Source: Alphaproteobacteria bacterium (GTDB lineage Bacteria > Pseudomonadota > Alphaproteobacteria > Rhizobiales > Rhizobiaceae). From it: a stretch of 64,000 nucleotides of DNA. The translations under genes were made by a program, and so were the position numbers. Where the stretch lies: assembly GCA_016861165.1 (NCBI GenBank), contig BOKV01000020.1, forward strand, positions 28,235-92,234. The letters are read 5' to 3'. Below, piece after piece: positions 8,695 through 21,405 of this stretch. Numbering within the stretch: position 1 is the stretch's first letter; each line of letters opens with the position of its first letter. Below the pieces are notes generated by a model. It worked only from the letters and a program-made list of their open reading frames with translations, made no database searches and was not told the origin of the DNA.

Positions 8695-10002
8695 TTCGGA
8701 CAGCTACCTCGCAACCGGGTCGCGCCAAGCAGCACGCGCATGCGACGGGAGCGCGCTCATGCGCGCGCATTGCGATCCCGATGGCGCAGACGACCAAGGC
8801 GGCTCCTGACGCCCGGCTCCGCTGGTTCCTGCACAAGGCATGGTGATCCGCATCAGCGGGCCGGGATCGACCTCCGGCGGGGCGGCACGGACGCCGATCC
8901 GGCCTGCCGGCGCAACGTCGCGTCCTGAGCGGGTACGCGATCGGTGCGATGGTGGTGGGTGCGAGGCCGCTCTCGGGCAAGGTCGGCCGCATGGCCTTCA
9001 TGATGGACGTCTTGTTCCGCCGGCGCGCGTCGGTGCATCACCTTCTCGCCAAGCCGGGCTGAGCTCGGAATGGAAGATCGTCAACGCCAGCTGCGTGATG
9101 CGCCTCGCCTTGATGGGCTCGATGATCCACGGGCCCGCGGTACCCGCACGCCCGGCCATGCGCAGGCCGCTTGTCGCCCGGCTCCGCGCGCGTGGCATGC
9201 GGCCATGACGGTGGCATGGTGCTGTTCGGCGGTCCGGATGCGCGTGCGCAGTCGGCCGGGCGGTCGGCTTTGTGCGGTGGTTCGATACGCTTGCCGGATT
9301 CGCCTACGTGATCGCAGGCGCGGAGCTGCTGCGTCGGCGCTGGGCGGGGACGTCGGCGACGGCAATCGCGGCCGGCACGCGGCCAGGAACGCGTAACGAT
9401 CCGGGCCGGCCCTCCTTCCTCATCGGGATGCGGTGGACGTTGGAGTTCGTCAGCTCCTTGCCGTTCCGCGTGTCGGCATCGAACCGGCAGACAGGGTCGT
9501 CCCGATCGCGCGGGTCTATGGGACAGCCGGTGTTCGCGAGGCTACGGGGTATTGCGCGGCGCGATGATCGTCGCGCCTGTGTATGCATGGAGCATGCGGC
9601 CGAACGCCTTGCCGTGACCGTGCAGGCCGGGCGGGATGTCCCGGCGCGGGGCCGCCGGCGGCACCGCAGGCGACGATCACGATCAGCATCAGTCCTGTGG
9701 ACGTTGCAGAGGTTGAGATCGCCGTCTTCCAGCATCAGCCCGAAGCCGCCATGCGACATCGGCTTGCAGACGTCGGTCTCACGGCTCCACCATTTTGCTC
9801 GTAGCCGTGACAGAGTCGGCCACCGGCCACGACGCCGCCGCGGCGACGCTGGTCTCCGTCGTCACGCCGCCTGGCGAGCATCTGGACGACAAGGCCGTCC
9901 GAACCGTCCTCGCCGAGGTCCGCCACATCCGGTCCCGCCCCAGGCGGAACGGACGGTCCGGGGACGCGGGCCAAGGCGGCCCCTCGCCCGCGCCCTCTCT
10001 GT
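8695..10002. other. 1.3 kb without an intact gene, possible decayed DNA
   Basis: No open frame here has a ribosome-binding site together with a recognisable protein. Short pieces look protein-like in changing frames, for example SGYAIGAMVVGARPLSGK and MAFMMDVLFRR near 8930-9060 (+), YGVLRGAMIVAPVYAWSMRP near 9540-9600 (+), and VAVTESATGHDAAAATLVSV near 9797-9860 (+). None extends far before a stop. The stretch is about two genes long and is flanked by an ordinary gene on each side, so it may be one or two degraded genes. I could not name any ancestor. Confidence 0.4.
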
Positions 10003-10800
10003 CTATCCCGCCTTCGCGACCGCCCGCTTCGCCATCACGCCGACGAGGTGCGCGCGATACTCCTTGCTCGCATGAATGTCGCCGTTCAACCCGTCCTCCG
10101 CGGTGCCGATGTCATGCAGCGCATCGGGGGACCAGGACCGTGCCAGCGCCTCCTCCATCGCATGGTGGCGGAACACGCCATTCGCGCCGGCACCGGTGAT
10201 CGCGACACGCACGCCGGCCGGGCCCTTCGCGACGAACACGCCCACCATCGCATAGCGCGACGCGGGGTTCGGGAACTTCACATAGGCTGCCTTCTCCGGG
10301 ACCGGGAACTCGACGGCGGTCAGGATCTCGTCCATCGCGAGCGCGGTCGAGAACATGCCGGTGAAGAACTCGTCCGCGGCGATCTTGCGCTTGTTGGTGT
10401 GCACGGTCGCCCCCAACGCCAGCACGGCCCCGGGGTAGTCCGCCGCCGGGTCGTGGTTGGCGATCGAACCGCCGATCGTGCCCCGGTTGCGCACCTGCGC
10501 GTCGCCGATGTGCTCGGCCATCGCCGCGAGAGCCGGGATCGCCTTCTTCACCTCGGCCGAGGACGCGACCGCGGCATGCGTGGTCATCGCCTTGATCGTC
10601 ACGGCATTGCCCGAGACCGAGATGCCGACGAGATCCTTGATCGCGGAGAGATCGATGATCGCCGAGGGCCTGGCGAGCCGCTGCTTCAGCGTCGGGATCA
10701 GCGTCATGCCGCCCGACATCACCTTCGCGTCGGGGTCGGCCGCGAGCAGCTTCACCGCATCGGCGACCGAGGATGGGCGGTGATAGGCGAAATCGTACAT
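10003..10800 (-). CDS. coxM: Molybdopterin dehydrogenase FAD-binding subunit (CoxM-like)
   Basis: A 265-residue medium subunit of a xanthine-dehydrogenase/CO-dehydrogenase-type enzyme. It passes electrons from the Fe-S subunit to FAD. The two flavin motifs are present: GGMTLIPTLKQR near residue 36 and NRGTIGGSIANHDPAADYP near residue 105. The C-terminal CoxM domain follows. I placed the start at the ATG at 10800 (MYDFAYHRP), which has GGGAGAGG about 5 bases upstream; an in-frame start 18 bases earlier is less well supported. It lies 14 bp downstream of coxL in the same direction and is the last gene of coxS-coxL-coxM. No coxD, coxE or coxG maturation genes are adjacent, unlike true CO-dehydrogenase operons. 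Confidence 0.88.
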   Translation of the reverse strand: MYDFAYHRPSSVADAVKLLAADPDAKVMSGGMTLIPTLKQRLARPSAIIDLSAIKDLVGISVSGNAVTIKAMTTHAAVASSAEVKKAIPALAAMAEHIGDAQVRNRGTIGGSIANHDPAADYPGAVLALGATVHTNKRKIAADEFFTGMFSTALAMDEILTAVEFPVPEKAAYVKFPNPASRYAMVGVFVAKGPAGVRVAITGAGANGVFRHHAMEEALARSWSPDALHDIGTAEDGLNGDIHASKEYRAHLVGVMAKRAVAKAG

Positions 10801-10814
10801 CGGGTCCTCTCCCT

Positions 10815-13196
<2,382 letters not shown>

Positions 13197-13289
13197 CTGA
13201 ACGCTCCTGTCGTCCCTGTTGCGTCGCTGCTCTCAGCGCCGCCTTGCGTCGGTTCTTGGCGCGCCACGAGAGCGCGCGGCGCGCACGGC

Positions 13290-13793
<504 letters not shown>

Positions 13794-13885
13794 CCGACGT
13801 CTCCCCTCTGTCGCGAAAGAGCCCGCGCGGCTGCACGGGCCCGGTCCGTTCCTGCCGCAAGTCTCGCCACCGGCGCGCCCCGCCG

Positions 13886-14901
<1,016 letters not shown>

Positions 14902-14905
<4 letters not shown>

Positions 14906-15912
14906 GCGGCGATCGCCTCGCGCGGCGCGTGGTGACAAGCGACGAAGTGCCCGAGCGCCTTCGCCTCGACGGCGGGAGCCACCTTGCGGCAGAGGTCGGT
15001 GGCGATCGGGCAGCGGCTGGCGAAGGCGCAGCCTTCGATCGGCTTCTTCAGGTTGGGCACCATCCCGGGGATCTCGGAGAGCCGCGTGCGCCCCTTCTCC
15101 TCGAGCGAGGAGCCGAGCTTCGGCACCGCGCCGAGCAGGCCCTGGGTGTAGGGGTGGCGCGGGTTGGCGAACAGGTCGCGCGCCCGCGCCTCCTCGACCT
15201 TGCGTCCGGCGTACATCACGACGATCCGCTCGGCCACCTCGGCCACCACGCCGAGATCGTGCGTGATCAGCAGGATCGCCGCGCCGACCTTCTGCTTCAG
15301 CTCGAGCATCAGGTCGAGCACCTGCGCCTGGATGGTCACGTCGAGCGCGGTGGTCGGCTCGTCGGCGATCAGGAGCCGCGGCCGCGTCGACAATGCCATT
15401 GCGATCATGGCGCGCTGGCGCATGCCGCCCGACAGTTCGAAGGCGTACTGGCCGAAACGCTTGGCCGCGTCCGAGATACCGACGCGTTCCAGCATCTCGA
15501 TCGAAACCCTGGCCGCCTCCTTCTCGCTGATGCGCCGGTGCAGCACGAGCTGCTCGACCATCTGGTCGCCGATGGTGATGGCCGGTGCGAAGCTCGCCAT
15601 CGGCTCCTGGAAGATCATCGAGATGGCGCCGCCGCGCACGATCTGCATCTCCCTGCCGGTGCGCAGCGACAGCACGTCGACCTTACGGTCGTCGAGATGC
15701 AGCACGACGCGGCTTTGGGCGGCGTAGCGGGCGTTGTCGCTGTTCAGACGCATCAGCGACTTGGCGGTGACCGACTTGCCCGAGCCCGACTCGCCGACCA
15801 GTCCGAGGATCTCGCCCGGCGCCACCGCGAAGGATACGTCCTCGACGGCGGTGATCCGCCCCTCGTCGGTGTCGAACTGCACCGTCAGGCTGTCGACCGT
15901 GATCAGGCTCAT
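14902..15912 (-). CDS. oppD: Peptide-type ABC transporter ATP-binding protein (OppD/DppD)
   Basis: A 336-residue ATPase, partner of the following gene. It begins [19 protein letters not shown] and carries Walker [10 protein letters not shown]-loop [10 protein letters not shown], signature LSGGMRQR, Walker [13 protein letters not shown] and a C-terminal oligo_HPY domain ([24 protein letters not shown]). The Q-loop reads MASFAP where MTSLNP is usual, a common variant. Start and stop overlap both neighbours by 4 bp (ATGA), so oppC-oppD-oppF form one tightly coupled translational unit. The protein sits on the cytoplasmic face of the OppBC permease. Confidence 0.92.
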
Positions 15913-17102
15913 TTCTTCACGCTCGAATAGGGATCGGCCGCGTCGCGCAGCCCGTCGCCGACGAAGACGAAGGCGAGCACCAGCGCGATGAAGAAGATGA
16001 CCGGAATGAAATACCACTGGTAATTGAGCAGTACGTCGGCCTTGGAAACGTTCTGCATCAGCGCGCCGAGCGAATTGACCGGGTCCTTGAGCCCCAGGCC
16101 GATGAAGGAAAGCGCCGTCTCCGAGCGCACCATGTAGGGAAACGAGATCATCAGGTCGACGATGATGTAGCTGGTGAAGCTCGGCAGCAGGTGGCGGCGG
16201 ATGATGTGGCCGGAGGGCGCACCGGCAAGCTGGGCTGCCAGCACATATTCCTGCGCCCGCTCGGTGAGCAGGTGGGTGCGGATGCGCCGGGCGAGCGTCG
16301 GCCAGCCGACCAGGCCGAGAATGAGCGAGATGACGAAGAAGCGCATCTCCGAACTCCACTCGTCCGGCATGAAGGCGGCCATGGCCATGAACAGCGGAAT
16401 CGCCGGTACGGTGCGCACGGCATCGGTGATCATCTGCAGCACCGAATCGATCCAGCCGCCGAAATAGCCGGCCACCCCGCCGATGATCAGTGCGAGCACG
16501 AAGGAGATCAGAACGCCGAGCGTACCCACCGCCAGCGACGTCCAGATCGCGTGCAGCGTGCGCGAGAAGATGTCCTTGCCGCTGGCGTCGGTGCCGAACA
16601 GATGGACGAAGCCCTCGTCGGTCCCGAACAGGTGCTTGTTGAAGGTCAGCGCCTTGAAATTGACGTCGAACGCTGTCCCCGGCAGGTCCCATCTCACGTC
16701 GATCAGGCTATAGGTCCAGCCGTCGACGAAGAAGTGGAGATAGCGGCGCTTCTCGTAGTTGATCGTTGTCACCCAGCGGAAATTGGTCTTGATCGAGCGT
16801 TCGCGCTCGACGGCATAGACGAAGGGGCGCGGCGAAAAGCCGTTGTGGTCCCAGAAAAAGGGAATCTGCGGCGCGCCGTTCTCGTAGTCCTTGTTGCGGC
16901 CGGCTACCGTCGGGTCGTAGGGCGACAGGAACGGTGCGAAGAAGCCCATCAGGACCATGATGATCAGCGCCCATCCGGCGATCATCGCCGAGCGGTTGGA
17001 CTTGAATCGCGCCCAGATCAGCTGACCCTGCGAGGCGGTGAAATAGGCTTCCTTGCGCTTGCGCTCCTCGTCCAGCCTCGGTGTTTCGACGACAGCGTCC
17101 AT
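15909..17102 (-). CDS. oppC: Peptide-type ABC permease (OppC), enlarged
   Basis: A 397-residue permease with the usual N-terminal OppC_N segment, a first helix (AMIAGWALIIMVLMGFFAPF), and the binding-protein-dependent transport domain with its EAA loop (EYVLAAQLAGAPSGHIIRRH). DppC/OppC proteins are normally about 300 residues. The extra roughly 90 residues lie between helix 1 and helix 2, about residues 70-165, including FVYAVERERSIKTNFRWVTT, and should face the periplasm. A similar enlargement occurs in YejE-like permeases. Together with the unusually long OppA this suggests an atypical, possibly bulky substrate. It is 4 bp from oppB and overlaps oppD. Confidence 0.9.
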   Translation of the reverse strand: MDAVVETPRLDEERKRKEAYFTASQGQLIWARFKSNRSAMIAGWALIIMVLMGFFAPFLSPYDPTVAGRNKDYENGAPQIPFFWDHNGFSPRPFVYAVERERSIKTNFRWVTTINYEKRRYLHFFVDGWTYSLIDVRWDLPGTAFDVNFKALTFNKHLFGTDEGFVHLFGTDASGKDIFSRTLHAIWTSLAVGTLGVLISFVLALIIGGVAGYFGGWIDSVLQMITDAVRTVPAIPLFMAMAAFMPDEWSSEMRFFVISLILGLVGWPTLARRIRTHLLTERAQEYVLAAQLAGAPSGHIIRRHLLPSFTSYIIVDLMISFPYMVRSETALSFIGLGLKDPVNSLGALMQNVSKADVLLNYQWYFIPVIFFIALVLAFVFVGDGLRDAADPYSSVKK

Positions 17103-17106
17103 CGGT

Positions 17107-18114
17107 TCACCCCATAAGTCCGCGGCGCACGCGCGGGTCCATCAGCGCCAGCATGATGTCGGTCACGAAGTTCAGGAACACGATGCTGGCGGTCAACAGG
17201 AAGATGATCGCGCCGGCGAGCTGCTGGTCGTTGGAGCGCGCCAGTGACTCGATCAGCAGCGCGCCCGATTCGGTCAGCGTCAGGATCAGCGCGACGACCG
17301 GCAGTTCGTTGAAGATGCGGTTGAGGTCGAAGCCGAGCGAATTGATCACCGGGCCAAGCGCGTGGCGGGCGGGGTATCGCCACAGCAGCCGGCGCCCGAA
17401 AATGCCGCGGGCGGTGGCCGCCGTGACATAGAGCTTGCCGATCTCGTCGAGCATCAGCGCGCGCACGGTCTGCAGCGCGAAGGCAGTGGCCGACCAGCCG
17501 AGGATGAAGATCGGCAGCCAGGCATGGGCGAGGAAGTCGCCGAACTTGGCCCACGACCACGCCGCATCGCGATATTCCTTGGAGAACAGTCCGGTCAGCG
17601 AATCACCGAACATCACCGTCGAGAACAGCATGATGATCAGCGCCAGCAGGAAGTTGGGCATCGCCAGGCCGAGATAGCTGAGGAAGCGCAGGACGTTGTT
17701 GGTGACCGGGCTCTTCGAACTGGCCGAGACGATGCCAACCGGTATGGCGATCAGATAGGCGGCGAGCAAGGCGGCGAGGCAGATGCCCAGGCTGATCCAG
17801 AACTTGTCGGCGAGAAGCTGGTTGATGTTGAGCCGCAGGATGCAGGATTCGCCGAACTGGCCGCGGACGAAGACGTTTTCGACCCAGCTTGCCCAGCGCA
17901 CCAGGAACGGCCGGTCGAGGCCGAGGCGCTTCTTCTCCGCCTCGATATCGGCGACGGTGATCTGCGAGCCCTGCGTGTTCTTGAACGCGAGGTAGCGCTC
18001 GGCGCAGGTGCCGGGGACCAGTTCCATCAGCGAGAAGACGATCAGCGACACCGTCAGCAGGGTCACGATCGCCATCACCGCGCGCGACAGTGTGAACTGG
18101 ATGAATTGCGCCAT
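17107..18114 (-). CDS. oppB: Peptide-type ABC permease (OppB)
   Basis: A 335-residue inner-membrane permease of the OppB/DppB type. It starts with helix 1 (AVMAIVTLLTVSLIVFSLMEL), continues with a periplasmic loop that includes PFLVRWASWVENVFVRGQFG, and has five more helices. The EAA-like cytoplasmic loop (YVTAATARGIFGRRLLWRYP) contacts the ATPases. Length is normal. It pairs with OppC to form the translocation pore. It lies 123 bp downstream of oppA, with a strong hairpin in between that probably reduces expression relative to the binding protein. A small 4-bp gap to oppC shows tight coupling. Confidence 0.92.
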   Translation of the reverse strand: MAQFIQFTLSRAVMAIVTLLTVSLIVFSLMELVPGTCAERYLAFKNTQGSQITVADIEAEKKRLGLDRPFLVRWASWVENVFVRGQFGESCILRLNINQLLADKFWISLGICLAALLAAYLIAIPVGIVSASSKSPVTNNVLRFLSYLGLAMPNFLLALIIMLFSTVMFGDSLTGLFSKEYRDAAWSWAKFGDFLAHAWLPIFILGWSATAFALQTVRALMLDEIGKLYVTAATARGIFGRRLLWRYPARHALGPVINSLGFDLNRIFNELPVVALILTLTESGALLIESLARSNDQQLAGAIIFLLTASIVFLNFVTDIMLALMDPRVRRGLMG

Positions 18115-18184
18115 TCGTTGCCTCCCCGTAGCAACGGCCCGGCTGGCTGGCCCGGGCGGAGGGTTCCCCTTTTTTGTTCGTGGC

Positions 18185-18220
18185 GCGGCCGGCCGGACGG
18201 ATCGGCGCCCGGCCGGCCGC
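18185..18220 (-). promoter_or_regulatory. Hairpin between oppA and oppB
   Basis: A perfect 12-bp inverted repeat: GCGGCCGGCCGG (18185-18196) pairs with CCGGCCGGCCGC (18209-18220) around a 12-base loop. It starts 18 bp after the oppA stop. On the transcribed strand it is followed by an A-run, not a T-run, so it does not look like an intrinsic terminator. Such stems after the binding-protein gene commonly protect its mRNA and lower downstream expression. Confidence 0.6.
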
Positions 18221-18237
18221 GGTGTCAGTCTAGCCGA

Positions 18238-20277
18238 TCACTCGTCGAGGAACCACTGGTGCGCACGATAGGGATACGTCCGGTAGTACTCGTAGGAAGC
18301 CGTCTTGAACTCGGGGAAGTTCTTGACGGCGGCCCTGACGAAGATCGGGTCGGGCGTCAGCGCCGTGCCGATGAACAGCAGGTTCTCGGTCATGTTCTGC
18401 ACCATGCGGGCGCCGACCTCGTTGGATTCGGGCGTGCCCACCGGCGTCGACTGGAACGCGTTGATATCGGCGATGAGCTGCTTGACGAAGTCCGGCGGCT
18501 CGACGCCCTTGGCGCCGTTGGAATCGACCCATTCGGCCCACAGCAGGCCGACACGATGGCCGAAATAGTTCTCGAAGGGCGGCACCCACAGCTCGTTGTT
18601 GCCGAGGATGATGCCGAGCGGCTGGCCCTTCTCCCACATGCCGATGTCGAGCTGGTTGGAGGATTGGGCCGAGCGGTATTCGTCCGGCGTGACCTCCTTG
18701 ACGGTCGTCTGGATGCCGACATTGGACCAGTACTGGCCGACCAGCTCGACCACCTGGCCGGCGATGCCCTGGGTGGCGAACTGCATGTTGAGGACGAACT
18801 TGGCGCCGTTCGGCAGCTCGCGGAAGCCGTCGCCGTCCTTGTCGGCCATGCCGATCTCGTCGAGCAGCGCCTTGGCGCCGTCGGGGTCGAACTCGATGGC
18901 GTAGCTCTCCCATTTCGGATCGACGAAGTCGGGCGCGGGCGAGAAGCCGATATACTGGCGCGGCGTGCCCTGGCCGAAATAGGCCGTCTCGTTCAGTTCG
19001 TCGCGGTTGATGGCGATCGACATGGCGCGCCGGAAGCGCAGGTCGCCGAACACCTTGCGCTTCTCCGGGTCGTCCGAGGTGACGTTGAAGGAGAAGGCGT
19101 GCATGGCGATCTTCGGCTTGAGCTGGACGACATAGCCGCCCTTTTCCTGGTTCTCCAGCAGGATCGGCGCGTCGGACAGCTGCAGCGACTGCGACTTGTA
19201 GTCGACCTCGCCGTTGACCAGCTTGAGCAGGCGCACCTCGTGGTCGTTGATGAAGACCTCGTCCTGCTCGTTGATGTAGGGCAGCTGGTTGCCGGCCGTG
19301 TCGACCATGTGGAAATAGGGGTTGGCAACGAGGTGCCGGCCCTCGGTGGTCTCCCTGATGAGGATGTGGCTTTCAAGCGTCGGCGTCGCCGCCGCCGGCA
19401 GGCTGGCAACCTTGTCGGGGCTGTTGAGCATCGGGGTCGCCGTGTCCATCCAGTCCGAGTTGCCGTAATAGGCCTTGATGGCGTCGTAGCCGTCGGCGAA
19501 GCCGAGCGACTGCGCGTAGGCATCGGCGTCCGCGCTGACCGCCGGGTGGAACTTGCCGAGGAAGTGCTTCGGCTGGAAGCCCTGGCCGAAATGCGTGGCG
19601 AAATGGGCAAGCAGGCCCGGCTTGGGCGCCGGCAGCTTGAACTTGACCGTCTGCGGATCGACGACCTCGACCTCCATGCGCTCGCCGGCGACCAGCACGT
19701 AATCCTTCGGCTTCTCGATCACCTTGGGATCTAGCGCCAAATTGTCGTACCAGAACTTCACATCCTCGGCGGTGAAGGGCTGGCCGTCCGACCATTTGTG
19801 GCCCCTGCGCAGGAAGAAGGTGAGCTCGGTATAGTCGGCGTTCCACTCCCAGCCCTTGGCGATGTTGGGCACGATGGTCTGCAGGTCGTCGGAGTAGCGC
19901 ACCAGGTTGACGTGGCGCGTCGACATGAAGTCGGAAGTGCCGGCCTCGGTGGCGTTCGACAATGCGTCGAGCGTGCCGCCATACTTGCCGATCATTTCAT
20001 AGGGGGCGACGACCAGCGGCTCCTCCGGCAACCTCTCGGCCAGCGGCGGCAGCTCCGGATTGCCCTGGATGCGGCCGTTCATCTCGCCGATCCCCGGGTT
20101 CTCGGCGAAGGCCAGCTTGCAATTGGCCAGCTGCTCGAACTCGGCCAGTTCGTACTGGCCCGGATAGGCGCCGGCGGGAACGCCCTTCATGTCGGCCAAC
20201 GTCACGGCCGGGCATTCGGCGCGGGCGGCCGCCGCCAGCACCAGCAGCGCCACGCCTGTCAGCAGAATTCTTTTCAC
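18238..20277 (-). CDS. oppA: Peptide-type ABC transporter substrate-binding protein (OppA), long
   Basis: A 679-residue periplasmic binding protein of the SBP_bac_5 family. It starts with GTG at 20277, supported by AAGGGAG 7 bases upstream, and has a Sec signal VKRILLTGVALLVLAAAARA. The domain core is recognisable from about residue 110, with LVRYSDDLQTIVPNIAKGWE, the YTELTFFLRRGHKWSDGQPF motif and FTAEDVKFWYDNLA. Typical OppA/DppA proteins have 510-560 residues. This one is about 120 longer, partly through an N-terminal stretch rich in E and P (GNPELPPLAERLPEEPLV). The ligand could be a peptide, opine or other bulky cation. First gene of oppABCDF, preceded by 265 bp including an AT-rich region likely to hold its promoter. 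Confidence 0.88.
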   Translation of the reverse strand: MKRILLTGVALLVLAAAARAECPAVTLADMKGVPAGAYPGQYELAEFEQLANCKLAFAENPGIGEMNGRIQGNPELPPLAERLPEEPLVVAPYEMIGKYGGTLDALSNATEAGTSDFMSTRHVNLVRYSDDLQTIVPNIAKGWEWNADYTELTFFLRRGHKWSDGQPFTAEDVKFWYDNLALDPKVIEKPKDYVLVAGERMEVEVVDPQTVKFKLPAPKPGLLAHFATHFGQGFQPKHFLGKFHPAVSADADAYAQSLGFADGYDAIKAYYGNSDWMDTATPMLNSPDKVASLPAAATPTLESHILIRETTEGRHLVANPYFHMVDTAGNQLPYINEQDEVFINDHEVRLLKLVNGEVDYKSQSLQLSDAPILLENQEKGGYVVQLKPKIAMHAFSFNVTSDDPEKRKVFGDLRFRRAMSIAINRDELNETAYFGQGTPRQYIGFSPAPDFVDPKWESYAIEFDPDGAKALLDEIGMADKDGDGFRELPNGAKFVLNMQFATQGIAGQVVELVGQYWSNVGIQTTVKEVTPDEYRSAQSSNQLDIGMWEKGQPLGIILGNNELWVPPFENYFGHRVGLLWAEWVDSNGAKGVEPPDFVKQLIADINAFQSTPVGTPESNEVGARMVQNMTENLLFIGTALTPDPIFVRAAVKNFPEFKTASYEYYRTYPYRAHQWFLDE

Positions 20278-20542
20278 GTTGATGCTCCCTTCTTGATTGG
20301 CCTGTCGTGATCCCGAAATCGGACAACAGGTCCGGCTCGCCGGTTTTTTCTTGGTCTGGCTGGAGGACGTCCCTGCCCCCGGTTGAAGCCACCCTGGTGT
20401 TTGATGATCGGTCTTTTTTCGGCGCGAGGCAACATGGCCGACGCCCTGATCCGACAATGGTGATAATGGGCGATGATGACAGATAGATGAAAACTATTCT
20501 GTTTATACGACTATCGATTCAACTTATATAACGGTCAAAAAA

Positions 20543-21391
20543 TCATGCAAAAACAGTCAGTAACAATATCCCGCAGACGACCACGGCGGCACAGGCCAGC
20601 CGGATTGCCCATGGCCGTTCGTTGAACAGGATGACGCCGATCAGGGCAGCGATCAGCACGCTCGATTCGCGCACCGCCGAAATCGGACCGATCGGGGCCA
20701 ATGTCGCCGCGAAAATGACCAGACCGTAGGCGGTCGACGACAGCAGCCCGCCAATCAGTCCAGTCGCGAAAAATCGGTGGGCCAGCGTCGGCAGCCGCCC
20801 GCGCGCCCGGTAGAAGATGAACAGGCTGACCGCCCCCTCCAGCACAAACAGCCAGCCGATATAGCCGAGCGCGCTGCCGGCGAGGCGCACGCCGAGACCG
20901 TCGATGACCGAATAGGAGGCGATGGTCGTTCCCGTGAGCAGCGCTGCCGCCACGGCGCCTGAATCGGACCGGCCGTTGCGGCTGCCGAACCACAGCGCCA
21001 TGATCCCCGCCGAGATGGTCAGGATGCCGGCCCACGCCGTCGCGCTCAGATTCTCTCCGGCGAAATGCCAGCCGGCCAGCGACACCAGCAGCGGCGCCGA
21101 GCCGCGGGCGATCGGATAGACCTGGCTGAGGTCGCCCAGCCGATAGGAGGCGAGCAGGAAGGCGTAATAGAACCAGTGGATGACGGTCGAGGCGAGGATG
21201 TAGGGCCAGCTCGCCGGGGCCGGCGGCGCGACGAAGGCGATGATGCCGCAGCCGACCGCCGCGTGGGCGAACGCAATCATGCCCATCATGACAGCGCGCT
21301 CGCCCGAGCGCTTGAGCACCGCGTTCCATGTCGCGTGCAGGAAGGCGGCGGCGAGCACCAGCGTCAGCGCGACATCGGCATGCGGGCCCAT
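20543..21391 (-). CDS. EamA-family (DMT) transporter
   Basis: A 282-residue inner-membrane protein with about ten helices arranged as two EamA repeats (approximately residues 5-135 and 145-280). The first repeat has AAFLHATWNAVLKRSGER and YRLGDLSQVYPIARGSAPLL, both usual for this drug/metabolite-transporter subgroup. Such proteins export or import small metabolites by exchange. It is last in the same-strand run after pbfA, 14 bp behind its stop, so it is probably co-transcribed with the phosphonate genes. Transport of 2-aminoethylphosphonate or its hydroxylated form, or efflux of a by-product, are the obvious hypotheses. Sequence alone does not decide. Confidence 0.85.
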   Translation of the reverse strand: MGPHADVALTLVLAAAFLHATWNAVLKRSGERAVMMGMIAFAHAAVGCGIIAFVAPPAPASWPYILASTVIHWFYYAFLLASYRLGDLSQVYPIARGSAPLLVSLAGWHFAGENLSATAWAGILTISAGIMALWFGSRNGRSDSGAVAAALLTGTTIASYSVIDGLGVRLAGSALGYIGWLFVLEGAVSLFIFYRARGRLPTLAHRFFATGLIGGLLSSTAYGLVIFAATLAPIGPISAVRESSVLIAALIGVILFNERPWAIRLACAAVVVCGILLLTVFA

Positions 21392-21405
21392 CGTCCGTGC
21401 AGGCC

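Noticed and set aside
9304..9759. A reverse-strand frame with a LNLCNVH-like phrase, considered as a delta-class carbonic anhydrase
   Set aside because: Only one short phrase resembles the family; the rest does not, and no start signal exists.
18185..18220. Calling the oppA-oppB hairpin an intrinsic terminator
   Set aside because: On the transcribed strand it is followed by an A-run, not a T-run, and the operon clearly continues.
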